NCBI GenBank assembly: GCA_002309955.1
Contig: DBXQ01000119.1
Coordinates: 1,515-38,045 of the forward strand
Reading direction: 5' to 3'
Length of the DNA: 36,531 bases
DNA from: Bacteroidales bacterium UBA1208
GTDB lineage: Bacteria; Bacteroidota; Bacteroidia; Bacteroidales; P3
Shown one piece after another: positions 1 to 7,215 of the stretch (positions are counted from its first letter, which is position 1; each line of letters starts with the position of its first letter). Both the position numbers and the translations under genes were made by a program. The notes under the pieces were generated by a model, which searched no databases, was not told where the DNA came from, and saw nothing but the letters and a program-made list of their open reading frames with translations.

Positions 1-57
1 ACCCCTGCCTGTAATCTTTCAGTCCTTCGGACTTCTCTAATTGCAAAGCCTATCCAA

Positions 58-1032
58 CTATACCAAATCGAATAGTCTATTCTCTCGTGACCCCCAATAT
101 TGAGTATCCGACTGCCTTTTACTTCTGTCCTTCGCTACTTTTATCCACCTCAAATAGTTACTCATATCTTGTCGACTGTCTCCAACAAGTCGAGGCATGA
201 CTATATCAAATTTGGCATTCTTATTTGCTTTGCCATCATCCTTGAATACATCGAAACCATCCGCTGCACTAAGCAATACATTATTAGTAATAATCATTCT
301 GCTGTGGAACTCCTCTGAATGACTAATAGCATATAGGGTCAAATCAAAATCAAGCCCCTTTCGCAAAGCAGTAATGAGGTTTTTTATCCGGTTGTATGAA
401 CTTTCCCCACGGGCTGCGTCCTGATTCTTATCACCTATCATGCTGAAAATAGCAATCTGGAAAACCAACTGCAACTTTCGATTAGGAAGTATGGCAACTA
501 ATAATGAAAAGAGATTGTTTTCTATATTCTGTTCTTTAGTTAAGATGTATGGGTCAATCAAAATCATCGCATTACACGGATAACTCAACTTGGGTTTAAA
601 TTGCAGATATCTATCCTCATAACGTGTTGAGTTTTTCTTCAACAAGAAACCGTCCCCTTTGAAAAGGTGTTCTTTTCGAGGCATATCCACACTATTGATT
701 GCCACCACCCCATGTTGGATACCAAGACTATCGCATTTTGTATCACTGTCGTTTATGAGATAAACTGCTGACAAATCTTCCGCGTTCTCCCCCAGATTGT
801 CTATTGTTATTTCCTCATATAGCTCTATGTCCGATTGACTTGTTAGATATCTTTTCCATAGCAACACTAAAAAGGGGTCATTATCCCATATCTCATCTTC
901 TATATCTGTACGCAGATTTGCTTCTGTAATTGCCCCATACACATTCATAATACACTGAAGCCCAGCAATAGAAGTATCGGCTTTAAGTTGTTTCCAAAAA
1001 GCCGATTGCAAATATATAACCTTAGCTTTCAT
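58..1032 (-). CDS. ATPase-partner protein, unknown function, weakly PLD-like
   Basis: A 324-residue protein that I cannot assign to a named family. Its ATG overlaps the stop of the upstream ATPase by one base (TAATG), so the two are translationally coupled and probably act together. There is no signal peptide or membrane segment. A C-terminal stretch around residues 240-285 reads FHSRMIITNN, then a GFDVF segment, then KFDIVMP. This resembles the H-x-R ... N ... G-hydrophobic-D-F pattern of phospholipase-D-like MIT_C domains, but the classical HxKxxxxD catalytic motif is absent. Middle segments NAMILIDPYIL and LFSLLVAILPN look like beta strands of a Rossmann or PLD-like core. By analogy with other ATPase-plus-partner pairs it may be the effector or sensor of a defence-type system; that is inference. 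The coding region is AT-rich compared with genes further right. Confidence 0.6.
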   Translation of the reverse strand: MKAKVIYLQSAFWKQLKADTSIAGLQCIMNVYGAITEANLRTDIEDEIWDNDPFLVLLWKRYLTSQSDIELYEEITIDNLGENAEDLSAVYLINDSDTKCDSLGIQHGVVAINSVDMPRKEHLFKGDGFLLKKNSTRYEDRYLQFKPKLSYPCNAMILIDPYILTKEQNIENNLFSLLVAILPNRKLQLVFQIAIFSMIGDKNQDAARGESSYNRIKNLITALRKGLDFDLTLYAISHSEEFHSRMIITNNVLLSAADGFDVFKDDGKANKNAKFDIVMPRLVGDSRQDMSNYLRWIKVAKDRSKRQSDTQYWGSRENRLFDLV

Positions 1033-2813
1033 TACCTCCTCACCTTATATTTCATCAAATCCATTGCAAGACTGTCTGCTTCATCAAAGAAACCCGGACC
1101 AAATGGTTCACTTAACCGGCCATCCTCTAATATTTCTATCTTCCGATTAGTGGAAATACCGTTCTCGTCCTTATCAACATAGTTGAGCGAAACATCATTT
1201 GGCTTAAGCTTGTTTTCCTTGTCAGCCACCAGCACCTGAAGTTTGCGAATCAAGTACTCACTGTGTGTCTCAATAATGAAGTGGATATTGTACTTTTGAT
1301 ATGCCTCGACAAACATATCGGCCAACAAGGATTGATACTTCGGGTGGAGATGAACCTCAGGCTCTTCAATGGCGATGAAACTAGGTAGGTAGTAACATTC
1401 GAGTGTCTCTTCATATGTCTCATGGTCGGTAATTGTCCGAGATTTTGTATTGTTAACAATAGTGTTCTCCATCTGGAGGAATAATGATACAAGTTGAGTG
1501 ATGCCGTAACCTTCGTCTGCAAGTAGGTACTTTTCGTCTCCTCTAATCAAGTAAACCATAATACCAATACCTTCATTTGTGCCCAACACCTCTATACTGT
1601 CGGCAATGCCAAACATTCTCAACCATTTGTTTACATAACTTCCAGTTCTGCCATTCTTTACCAATTTACCCAAAGCAACACACATCTTATTATCATCTTC
1701 GACTGAATATAGTCTTTTTACAGTTGCTGAAGATGAGTCAACATAATCAATATCATAAATGAACATAGGAGATACACATTCATTAATCACACAATTCATA
1801 AAGTTGTTTTGTATTCTAGCCTCTCTACCCTCCTCGCCAAGTCTTTCCAGTAAGTCTCTCGTACTATTGCCATCCCCTGTAGGAGTATCATATTCATCAA
1901 ATGAGTATAATTTTGAATTCCAGTATCTCATTGTCTTTTCATCATATTCAGAACAAAGCAATTCAACTTGTTCTTTACCTAGTTTATTCTCTAGTTCTTC
2001 TATCTTTTTTTCTGTCGAAGTTAGTTTATTCTTTTTATCGTTGATGTATTTATACACTTTCTGATCTCTCATTTCGAGTTCAGACATCTCTTTTTCTGAC
2101 AAGAAAAGACCTTGCTTTGCAAGATAGTCAATAATTCTGTTTTGATGCTTTTTTAGTTCATAGTACTGAGAAGCAATGGAAAAATTGTCACAATTCGTTT
2201 TAATGCTATTAATGTTATCAAGTTCATCCCAACCATAAGGGTATTTGAAGTTGTGCCACTTTGGGTCGGGGTCATCTGCGAAAGGCCACTGGATTTCGTT
2301 ATTCCAAAAGTACCTGTATATTAGTGATCCATCCTGTTTTTCAATGGAAAAGTCAATCAGCTTACCTCCATTTAGTATGTCTTTTTCAGCTTTAAAAACC
2401 CTTTTAACAATAAGCTCTTCATTGATATAATAAGACATAATCTTATAGGTTATTGTTATTATATCATCTTTGGAATTTCGATTTATGATTTTGTCAAAAC
2501 GACCGAGACCCAACTCTTTAAAATATACTTTTAATTCCGTCGAAGGAATATTCCTTTCAATATCTGTTCCAACTGGAAAATAGTAACTCCCTTTTTGAGT
2601 CAGAGCTTCCCTTACACTTTTGCTCTCCTTCTTCCCGGCTTTTTCGAATACTCGTGATTGTTTTGATAAAAGCATTAAGGCCTTTACCAAAGAACTCTTG
2701 CCAGCACTGTTGCACCCAGTCAGCACAGTGATAGGGGCTAACTCAAAATCTGCACCTTCTTCACCAAAGGAACGGAAGTTTTTCAGGCTAAAAATAGGGT
2801 TCGTATTCTTCAT
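1032..2813 (-). CDS. SMC/ABC-like AAA ATPase with DUF3696-type C-terminus
   Basis: A 593-residue cytosolic ATPase of the AAA_15/OLD-like SMC superfamily. Residues 5-30 form the usual N-terminal strand with NFRSFG. Walker A is GCNSAGKS at residues 33-40. A charged coiled-coil-like middle lies at roughly 235-285. Walker B is IAIEEPEVHLHP at about 480-491, and an H-loop ETHSEYL follows near 515. The end PGFFDEADSLAMDLM is typical of DUF3696. No TOPRIM domain follows Walker B, unlike Gabija GajA. The frame stays open to 2870, but the ATG at 2813 is preferred: it begins the conserved ATPase fold, and the longer version would read through the promoter repeat at 2825-2883. The downstream 324-residue protein overlaps by one base. 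Role inferred: sensor or motor of a two-gene defence-like system. Confidence 0.85.
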   Translation of the reverse strand: MKNTNPIFSLKNFRSFGEEGADFELAPITVLTGCNSAGKSSLVKALMLLSKQSRVFEKAGKKESKSVREALTQKGSYYFPVGTDIERNIPSTELKVYFKELGLGRFDKIINRNSKDDIITITYKIMSYYINEELIVKRVFKAEKDILNGGKLIDFSIEKQDGSLIYRYFWNNEIQWPFADDPDPKWHNFKYPYGWDELDNINSIKTNCDNFSIASQYYELKKHQNRIIDYLAKQGLFLSEKEMSELEMRDQKVYKYINDKKNKLTSTEKKIEELENKLGKEQVELLCSEYDEKTMRYWNSKLYSFDEYDTPTGDGNSTRDLLERLGEEGREARIQNNFMNCVINECVSPMFIYDIDYVDSSSATVKRLYSVEDDNKMCVALGKLVKNGRTGSYVNKWLRMFGIADSIEVLGTNEGIGIMVYLIRGDEKYLLADEGYGITQLVSLFLQMENTIVNNTKSRTITDHETYEETLECYYLPSFIAIEEPEVHLHPKYQSLLADMFVEAYQKYNIHFIIETHSEYLIRKLQVLVADKENKLKPNDVSLNYVDKDENGISTNRKIEILEDGRLSEPFGPGFFDEADSLAMDLMKYKVRR

Positions 2814-2824
2814 CTTTCTGTGTT

Positions 2825-2883
2825 TTTTCTGTTTCGTTTTCGGCTGCAAAATTACACCCTCGAAGTGCAATCTTTTTGCGCGG
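2825..2883 (-). promoter_or_regulatory. Promoter repeat, copy 1, upstream of ATPase pair
   Basis: A 59-bp segment identical base for base to 3304-3362. Read on the minus strand it carries a TAATTTTG -7 element (2847-2854) about 33 bases before the ATPase ATG. An imperfect palindrome CACTTCGAGGGTG, centred on TCGA, lies just upstream of the -7 element. The position fits an operator over the promoter; binding by the nearby WYL regulator is inferred. Confidence 0.7.
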
Positions 2884-2937
2884 CAATTATTAATTGTTAA
2901 CTTCTTATTTTGAATAGGTCAAACATGGCCATACGGA

Positions 2938-3279
2938 TTAAAAGAATGATGGAATTGTTATATTTAACATCTTGACTTTCCCTTCTTCATTGAAATCTGC
3001 AATAAAGCCCATGTATCCTTCCTCAACCTTTTGATTTGTTATTACCAATCCGTATTCGTGCATGCCACCATGTATCAACTTGAATTCTATTCGGGTGCCA
3101 CTTTTTTTCATCGTTTGAAGTTTTCGAACTAAATAATCCAAATAGTCCTTTTTTGATGTCATTTCATGAAACACCCACATTGAAGCATAATGCATATCGT
3201 CGGCCAAATACGGTTCAATAATTGAAGCGTCATATTGCTGGTAGGCCTCTGCCAATTTGAGAAGAAATTCCTTTTCCAT
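2938..3279 (-). CDS. NTF2/SnoaL-like small protein
   Basis: A 113-residue cytosolic protein. The start EFLLKLAEAYQQYDASIIEPYLADD, which is helical and then places an acidic pair after a loop, followed by HYASMWVFHEMTSKKDYLDYL and alternating beta strands (RIEFKLIHGG, YGLVITNQ, GYMGFIADF), is the pattern of the NTF2/SnoaL cone fold used by many small binding proteins and enzymes. No catalytic residues can be assigned. It lies between the WYL regulator and the ATPase pair and has its own copy of the 59-bp promoter repeat, so it is probably controlled together with the ATPase. It could be an accessory or ligand-binding member of that locus, or an unrelated gene captured by the repeat. Confidence 0.7.
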   Translation of the reverse strand: MEKEFLLKLAEAYQQYDASIIEPYLADDMHYASMWVFHEMTSKKDYLDYLVRKLQTMKKSGTRIEFKLIHGGMHEYGLVITNQKVEEGYMGFIADFNEEGKVKMLNITIPSFF

Positions 3280-3303
3280 AATGACTCTAGCTGATGTTGT
3301 ACA

Positions 3304-3362
3304 TTTTCTGTTTCGTTTTCGGCTGCAAAATTACACCCTCGAAGTGCAATCTTTTTGCGCGG
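3304..3362 (-). promoter_or_regulatory. Promoter repeat, copy 2, upstream of NTF2-like gene
   Basis: Perfect 59-bp copy of 2825-2883. The minus-strand -7 element TAATTTTG is at 3326-3333, giving a leader of about 40 bases to the ATG at 3279. The same TCGA-centred imperfect palindrome is present. Confidence 0.7.
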
Positions 3363-3650
3363 TGGTTTTTCTATCTATTTTTCAGTGTTTTCTATTCTCT
3401 CTATTCTGGTTTCATTAAATTGCTCACCATTCTTTCAAAAGCAGTTGCAAAGATACGAAATAATTCCTTATCTGCACAAAAATATTTTATCAAACTTCCT
3501 TATTTTTCCCATTTTCACCCCTTAAAACTTCCTTATTTTCCCACTTTTCCACCATTTAAACTTCCTTATTTTCCACATCAACAAACTGTGCGGTGGTTTT
3601 TTTATCTATTTTTCAGTGTTTTCTATTCTCTCCGTTCTGGTTTCATTAAA
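3359..3650. repeat. Direct repeats in the gap between NTF2-like and WYL genes
   Basis: A 413-base gap without a gene. It contains two 61-bp direct repeats (3359-3419 and 3590-3650, about three mismatches). Between them is a roughly 33-bp unit beginning AAACTTCCTTATTTT, repeated three times at about 3492-3575. A second minus-strand TATCTTTG -7 element lies at 3448-3455. The 3590-3650 copy sits just past the WYL stop codon and has no gene directly downstream. Confidence 0.75.
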
Positions 3651-3692
3651 CTCGTCAAGCCATTCATTTGCTTTTATTACTTCTCTCCTCTT

Positions 3693-4796
3693 TCAGCTTT
3701 TATCTTTTTTGAAAACGGCAGCGTACTCGTTTTGCATCTCTATAATCCTTTGCTGCACTTGCTCTACTATGTTCTGAGGGGAGAGGACTATCAAGTCTTT
3801 GCCGAAGGAGGTCAGCTCGCGAGTCAACTCGTAGTTCTCGATGCAGTCAATAGAGAAGAAACGCCCTTCGCACAGCATGGGGTAGTGCTCGCGGAGCTCT
3901 TTTTCCTGTTCTCCTCGGATATTGCGCTGCGACTCATGGATGGGTTTGGTGGCGACATAATCTTTGGAGCGGTCGCTGACCCAGAACACGATAGTCTGCA
4001 ATTCCTTGTCCTCATTGAGCGTCACGCCCACAATGTCCTCAAAACGCTCGTTAAGTTCGCCATCATACGGCACATATTCATGCGACGGCAACGGCACCAC
4101 TTTGTCAATGCGGTCGAGGGCGAAGTTCAGCAACTTCCCGCTCTCCTCGGCTGCAGCAATAAGATACCAACGGCGGTTGTATTCCTTAAGCAGATAGGGA
4201 TGTAACGTCACCGTCCGTTCCTCGTCGGGAGTGTCGAAGCGGTGATAGTGCAGTTCCACCACCTGCTGTTGAGAAATGGCCGTGAAGAGCTCGCCAAGCA
4301 GAGTAGAGTTCTCCAACGGATTCTTTGTAAAGGAGATTATCTGTCGGTCGGTCTTCACGTTCAAATTCTTTCTCAATGCTTCCAAGCCCTCCAGATTGGG
4401 GAGTCCGTCGAACTGCCCCAGCAGCGACAAGGCCTCTGCAAGCAGATACTTCTCATCCTCCGTCATCTCCTTCTTGAAGATGGAGTAAGAGGGGTCTGCA
4501 TAGCGGTGGCAAGTCTTCTTGACGGTCTTGTATGGGTTTTTCTGACTTGGAACATCAATCTGGTAATGCTCAATGTCGGCAAGGAAAGGCCCAAATTCCA
4601 GATAATGCAGGTCGTCCTGAATGGTGCGAAGGCTTACCGCTTCCACTTTCCTCTCCATCTCTTCCTTACCTCTCAGCTCCTTCAGCTCCTCGTTGACAAG
4701 CTGACACAAATCTTTGGAAGAGTAGTTGTGATAGCGGTTGCCCAACAACCTGTCCAGTATGTAATATCGTGTTACTGCGTTCTTATTAGCGGGCAT
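3693..4796 (-). CDS. WYL-domain transcriptional regulator
   Basis: A 367-residue cytosolic DNA-binding protein. Residues about 8-80 form a winged-helix domain, with SLRTIQDDLHYLE as the recognition helix region. A WYL domain covers roughly 165-245 and includes VVELHYHRF and the signature RRWYLIAAAE. A WCX-like C-terminal region with a YELTRELTSFGKDLIVLSP ending follows. Family members bind promoter palindromes and sense ligands such as nucleic acids; CapW and BrxR repress phage-defence operons. The ATG at 4796 is preceded by a -7 element TAGTTTTG at 4819-4826, within a diverged version of the repeat that drives the neighbouring genes. Autoregulation and control of the ATPase and NTF2-like genes are therefore likely, as inference. 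Confidence 0.92.
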   Translation of the reverse strand: MPANKNAVTRYYILDRLLGNRYHNYSSKDLCQLVNEELKELRGKEEMERKVEAVSLRTIQDDLHYLEFGPFLADIEHYQIDVPSQKNPYKTVKKTCHRYADPSYSIFKKEMTEDEKYLLAEALSLLGQFDGLPNLEGLEALRKNLNVKTDRQIISFTKNPLENSTLLGELFTAISQQQVVELHYHRFDTPDEERTVTLHPYLLKEYNRRWYLIAAAEESGKLLNFALDRIDKVVPLPSHEYVPYDGELNERFEDIVGVTLNEDKELQTIVFWVSDRSKDYVATKPIHESQRNIRGEQEKELREHYPMLCEGRFFSIDCIENYELTRELTSFGKDLIVLSPQNIVEQVQQRIIEMQNEYAAVFKKDKS

Positions 4797-4800
4797 ATTA

Positions 4801-4925
4801 TTCTGTTTTTTTCGACTGCAAAACTACAAACATCGCGCGCAATCTATCTGCGTGGAGAATTGTCTATTCTCTCTTTTTTTTTTACCAAATTCGTCTATCC
4901 ATTCTTTCAAAGGCAATTACAAAGA
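4801..4925 (-). promoter_or_regulatory. Diverged promoter repeat upstream of WYL gene
   Basis: Read on the minus strand, this region keeps the landmarks of the 3304-3457 region in the same order: CTTTTGAAAGAATGG-like block, GAGAGAATAGA, CCACGCAGATAGATTGC, then TAGTTTTGCAG (-7 element at 4819-4826). The sequence between landmarks has drifted; GCGCGC replaces the TCGA-centred palindrome. Confidence 0.6.
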
Positions 4926-4958
4926 CACTGTTTATTTTCCATTTGGCACAAAAAACCA

Positions 4959-5069
4959 TCAAACTGCTGCCCCCTTTCCATTGGCTTTCACATTCCCCTG
5001 CTGGGTCTGCCCCACGGCAGTCGCCGCCATAACGGCAAGCATAATGATGAATAACAATGGTCTTTTCAT
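4959..5069 (-). CDS. 36-residue signal-peptide ORF, possible gene remnant
   Basis: A short frame starting 12 bases after the stop of the DUF234 ATPase. It opens with a convincing signal peptide (MKRPLLFIIMLAVMAATAVG, then QTQQGN) and stops after 36 residues. It is too short for a usual secreted protein, so it may be the 5' remnant of a lost exported protein, a small secreted peptide, or chance. I do not recognise it. Confidence 0.3.
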   Translation of the reverse strand: MKRPLLFIIMLAVMAATAVGQTQQGNVKANGKGAAV

Positions 5070-5081
5070 ATTTTCATGGTA

Positions 5082-6395
5082 TTACATATCTTCGAGTGAA
5101 AGTCCTACTGTTTGTATTTTATATCGCGGAAACAGTGGTTTGATTTGTTTCACCTTTTCGTTGAGGAACCGGAGGTCGATTTTACTGCGGTTGCGCTTCA
5201 CTTCGGCGACAGTCACTTGCCGGTCGAGACTACATACTGCTATCAGGTCAATCTCCTTTTCGCCACTGCGGTCCCACCACGACGATACTTCCGTCACCCG
5301 CTCCTGCTCCGCATACTTTTGACGGAAGTATTTTTCAAGCATTAAACCGCTATATTGCGTATAGCCATCTTCGATTACCTCTTGAAGCAACTTCATATTG
5401 TCCATGGCCAGCATCTGGCTGTTTGGTGCAATAAAACGGAACCAAAAAGCAAGGAAGTTGTCGTTCAGACGCCAGCGCACATTACGGCAACCTGGCTTGC
5501 TTCCATACGGCAGGTTGCGCTGTATGAGTGAATACTCGTTTTCAAGCACCTGCATGTATTGTCCGGTACTTTTCCCCACCACACTGTCGATTTCCTTTTG
5601 AGAAGTCATGCCAGAGGCTATGAGTTGAAGTATACCGAAATAATTGGTGTATTGCTTGCCAAATTCCCCGATTAACATGTCCGGGGCTTCATTCAAAAAA
5701 CGGGAACCGACAGAGCAAATGGCATTGAGCATACGTTCTTTAGTCGTAGCAGCTTGATCCATCAACAGGCTAACGTACATGGGCACTCCACCTGTGACGG
5801 TGTATAGAAAGAGCAGGTCCTCTGGTGAATACTGAGGATTGTGCTCTTGAAGTATTTGTTTCAACGTATCGGTTCGGAATGGTTTAAGAATGATTTTGTG
5901 CGTCATACGCCCAAACAATGGTTCTTTGCTATTCTCAAAAATACGCTTCATCATTGAGTATATGGAACCGCACACAATGAAATTGATTTTCGACCGCTGA
6001 TGATACATGTCCCACAAGTATTGCAGCCTGCTAAAGAAATCAGAACTGACATATTCCAATTCTTGGAACTCATCAATTACTAACGTCAGCTGTTCTTTCT
6101 CTGCATATTGAAACAGTTGTTCTATAAGTTCATGAAGTTTCAGATTATGCCCAACAACACGGATGTCGGTCTGTCTCTCGATGGATTGTTGAAACATCTG
6201 GCTGAGCACGCCCTCACTGGTACGATTGGCAAAGAGGTAAACAAAATTGCGCTTACTGCCAAGGGCGTTTAATATTAACGATGTCTTACCGACACGCCGG
6301 CGACCTATCATCACCGTCATCGTTGCGGTGTGAAAGGACTGCGCCCATATTTTTTCCAGACTTTCTGATTCTTGCTCTCTACCGTAGAATTTCAT
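5082..6395 (-). CDS. Archaeal-type AAA ATPase with DUF234 C-terminus
   Basis: A 437-residue protein of the ATPase_2/DUF234 family, common in Bacteroidota accessory regions. The N-terminus reads FYGREQE and is followed by Walker A GRRRVGKTSL at about 32-41. Walker B is TLVIDEFQEL near residue 104, followed by a sensor FIVCGS. A winged-helix-like middle covers about 240-320. The C-terminal DUF234 region resembles a PD-(D/E)XK nuclease: WWDRSGEKEIDLIAV, then VAEVKR (E-x-K). The family's function is not established; links to DNA handling and toxin or defence roles have been proposed. It has its own promoter (TATCTTTG at 6440-6447) with a 25-bp palindrome across the transcript start, so it is likely regulated separately from the WYL locus. 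Confidence 0.85.
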   Translation of the reverse strand: MKFYGREQESESLEKIWAQSFHTATMTVMIGRRRVGKTSLILNALGSKRNFVYLFANRTSEGVLSQMFQQSIERQTDIRVVGHNLKLHELIEQLFQYAEKEQLTLVIDEFQELEYVSSDFFSRLQYLWDMYHQRSKINFIVCGSIYSMMKRIFENSKEPLFGRMTHKIILKPFRTDTLKQILQEHNPQYSPEDLLFLYTVTGGVPMYVSLLMDQAATTKERMLNAICSVGSRFLNEAPDMLIGEFGKQYTNYFGILQLIASGMTSQKEIDSVVGKSTGQYMQVLENEYSLIQRNLPYGSKPGCRNVRWRLNDNFLAFWFRFIAPNSQMLAMDNMKLLQEVIEDGYTQYSGLMLEKYFRQKYAEQERVTEVSSWWDRSGEKEIDLIAVCSLDRQVTVAEVKRNRSKIDLRFLNEKVKQIKPLFPRYKIQTVGLSLEDM

Positions 6396-6413
6396 TGTAT
6401 CAGCATTTTAAAT

Positions 6414-6447
6414 AATCGCCATTACCGTAATGACGATTACAAAGATA
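6414..6447 (-). promoter_or_regulatory. Promoter and 25-bp palindrome for DUF234 ATPase
   Basis: The minus-strand -7 element TATCTTTG lies at 6440-6447. Directly downstream, 6414-6438 is an imperfect palindrome with core CATTACCGTAATG, outer arms AATCG/CGATT and one mismatched pair. It covers the expected transcript start, so it may be an operator or a 5'-leader hairpin. Confidence 0.65.
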
Positions 6448-6546
6448 CAAAATATTTTTGAATAGAGACTTATGAAGGATTTTTTTAAGCAAAAAAATAC
6501 AAATTATGCAAATGATAGGAGCCTCAGTTACTATTTTTCTTTGGAA

Positions 6547-6663
6547 GTGTTTGCGGTTGCTCCTATTCAGTCGCGACGGCGAAGTGTATGCCGTTGCTCC
6601 TATTCAGTCGCGACAGCGAAGTGTATGCCGTTGCTCCTATTCAGTCGCGACAGCGAACACTTC
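6547..6663. repeat. 37-bp tandem repeat, about 3 copies
   Basis: Units start at 6556, 6593 and 6630, the third partial. Each contains TCAGTCGCGACAGCGAA, with the palindrome GTCGCGAC. On the minus strand each unit repeats the last coding bases and TAG stop of the 6637-7098 gene, so the array looks like tandem duplication of that gene's 3' end. Units abut with no spacers. Confidence 0.9.
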
Positions 6664-7098
6664 TTCGCCGTTCATGCGCATGGAGGTCAGTTTCCATGAG
6701 CCGTCGGGTTGCTTGCTGTAACGGTATTTGTATATGGTGGGAGTGGGTTTGCCGTCTTCGTCGTAGGTGGTCTGGATGCAGCGGGTGCGGTTGCCGTGGC
6801 AGTCGTATTTGTTCTCCTCGGTATAGAGCAGGTACTCGTCAACGGTGTAGATCTCTTTGCGCACGGGGTGTCCCTGCTTGTCGTAGCTTTGCAGTGCGCG
6901 GGTCTCCACTACGCCTGTACTGTCGTAGGTGTAGGTAATCAGTACCGCCAAGCGGTCGTTGGCATCGACCACCCCGTGCGAGGATCTAAATACACGTCCG
7001 TGCTCGTCATATTTCACCCCAATCTCCTGTGCCCAAAGTGAATTGAGAATTGAGAATTGAGAATTGAGAATTAAAAGTATCAGTATTATCTTTTTCAT
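6637..7098 (-). CDS. Secreted YD-like repeat protein (DUF3836-like)
   Basis: A 153-residue exported protein. Residues 1-24 are a signal peptide ending WAQ. The mature part is a string of short YD-type beta repeats: KYDEHGRVF, TYDSTGVV, SYDKQGHPV, KYDCHGNRT and TYDEDGKPT. This is typical of small Bacteroidota secreted proteins of the DUF3836 kind and distantly like RHS/YD repeats. Its role is unknown; it is probably periplasmic or on the cell surface. The signal peptide is partly encoded by an imperfectly tandem GAATTGA block, giving NSQFSILNS, so a simple repeat has become coding sequence. The stop codon lies inside the third unit of the 37-bp array. Upstream is the large inverted repeat at 7117-7211 and no clear TAnnTTTG element. 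Confidence 0.75.
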   Translation of the reverse strand: MKKIILILLILNSQFSILNSLWAQEIGVKYDEHGRVFRSSHGVVDANDRLAVLITYTYDSTGVVETRALQSYDKQGHPVRKEIYTVDEYLLYTEENKYDCHGNRTRCIQTTYDEDGKPTPTIYKYRYSKQPDGSWKLTSMRMNGEEVFAVATE

Positions 7099-7116
7099 GG
7101 GCTTAAGAAGATTGTT

Positions 7117-7211
7117 TGAATGTGTGAACGTGTTAATGTGTTAGTCTATTTGCTGTCGCATCAAAGACTCACGAATTAACGCATTAACACATTAACGCAT
7201 TAACACATTCA
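7117..7211. repeat. Large imperfect inverted repeat of the TTAATGTG family
   Basis: The left arm 7117-7147 (TGAATGTGTGAACGTG ... GTCT) can pair with the right arm 7165-7211 (AGACTCACG ... ACACATTCA), the right arm having extra units. It lies just after the ettA stop and may act as a terminator or RNA-stabilising hairpin. It belongs to a repeat family dispersed through the window. Confidence 0.65.
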
Positions 7212-7215
7212 ATTA

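Noticed and set aside
1..57. tRNA or gene at the left edge
   Set aside because: A small AGTCC-TTC-GGACT hairpin is present, but no tRNA cloverleaf and no start codon; one minus-strand frame is open but too short to judge.
1032..2813. Gabija GajA or OLD nuclease
   Set aside because: No TOPRIM domain follows Walker B, and the partner is not a UvrD-like helicase.
3294..5054. Long plus-strand frames across the WYL region
   Set aside because: They are antisense to the WYL gene or run through the promoter repeats, and their translations have no domain signal.
6547..6663. CRISPR-like array
   Set aside because: The 37-bp units are directly adjacent with no spacers, and there are no cas genes nearby.
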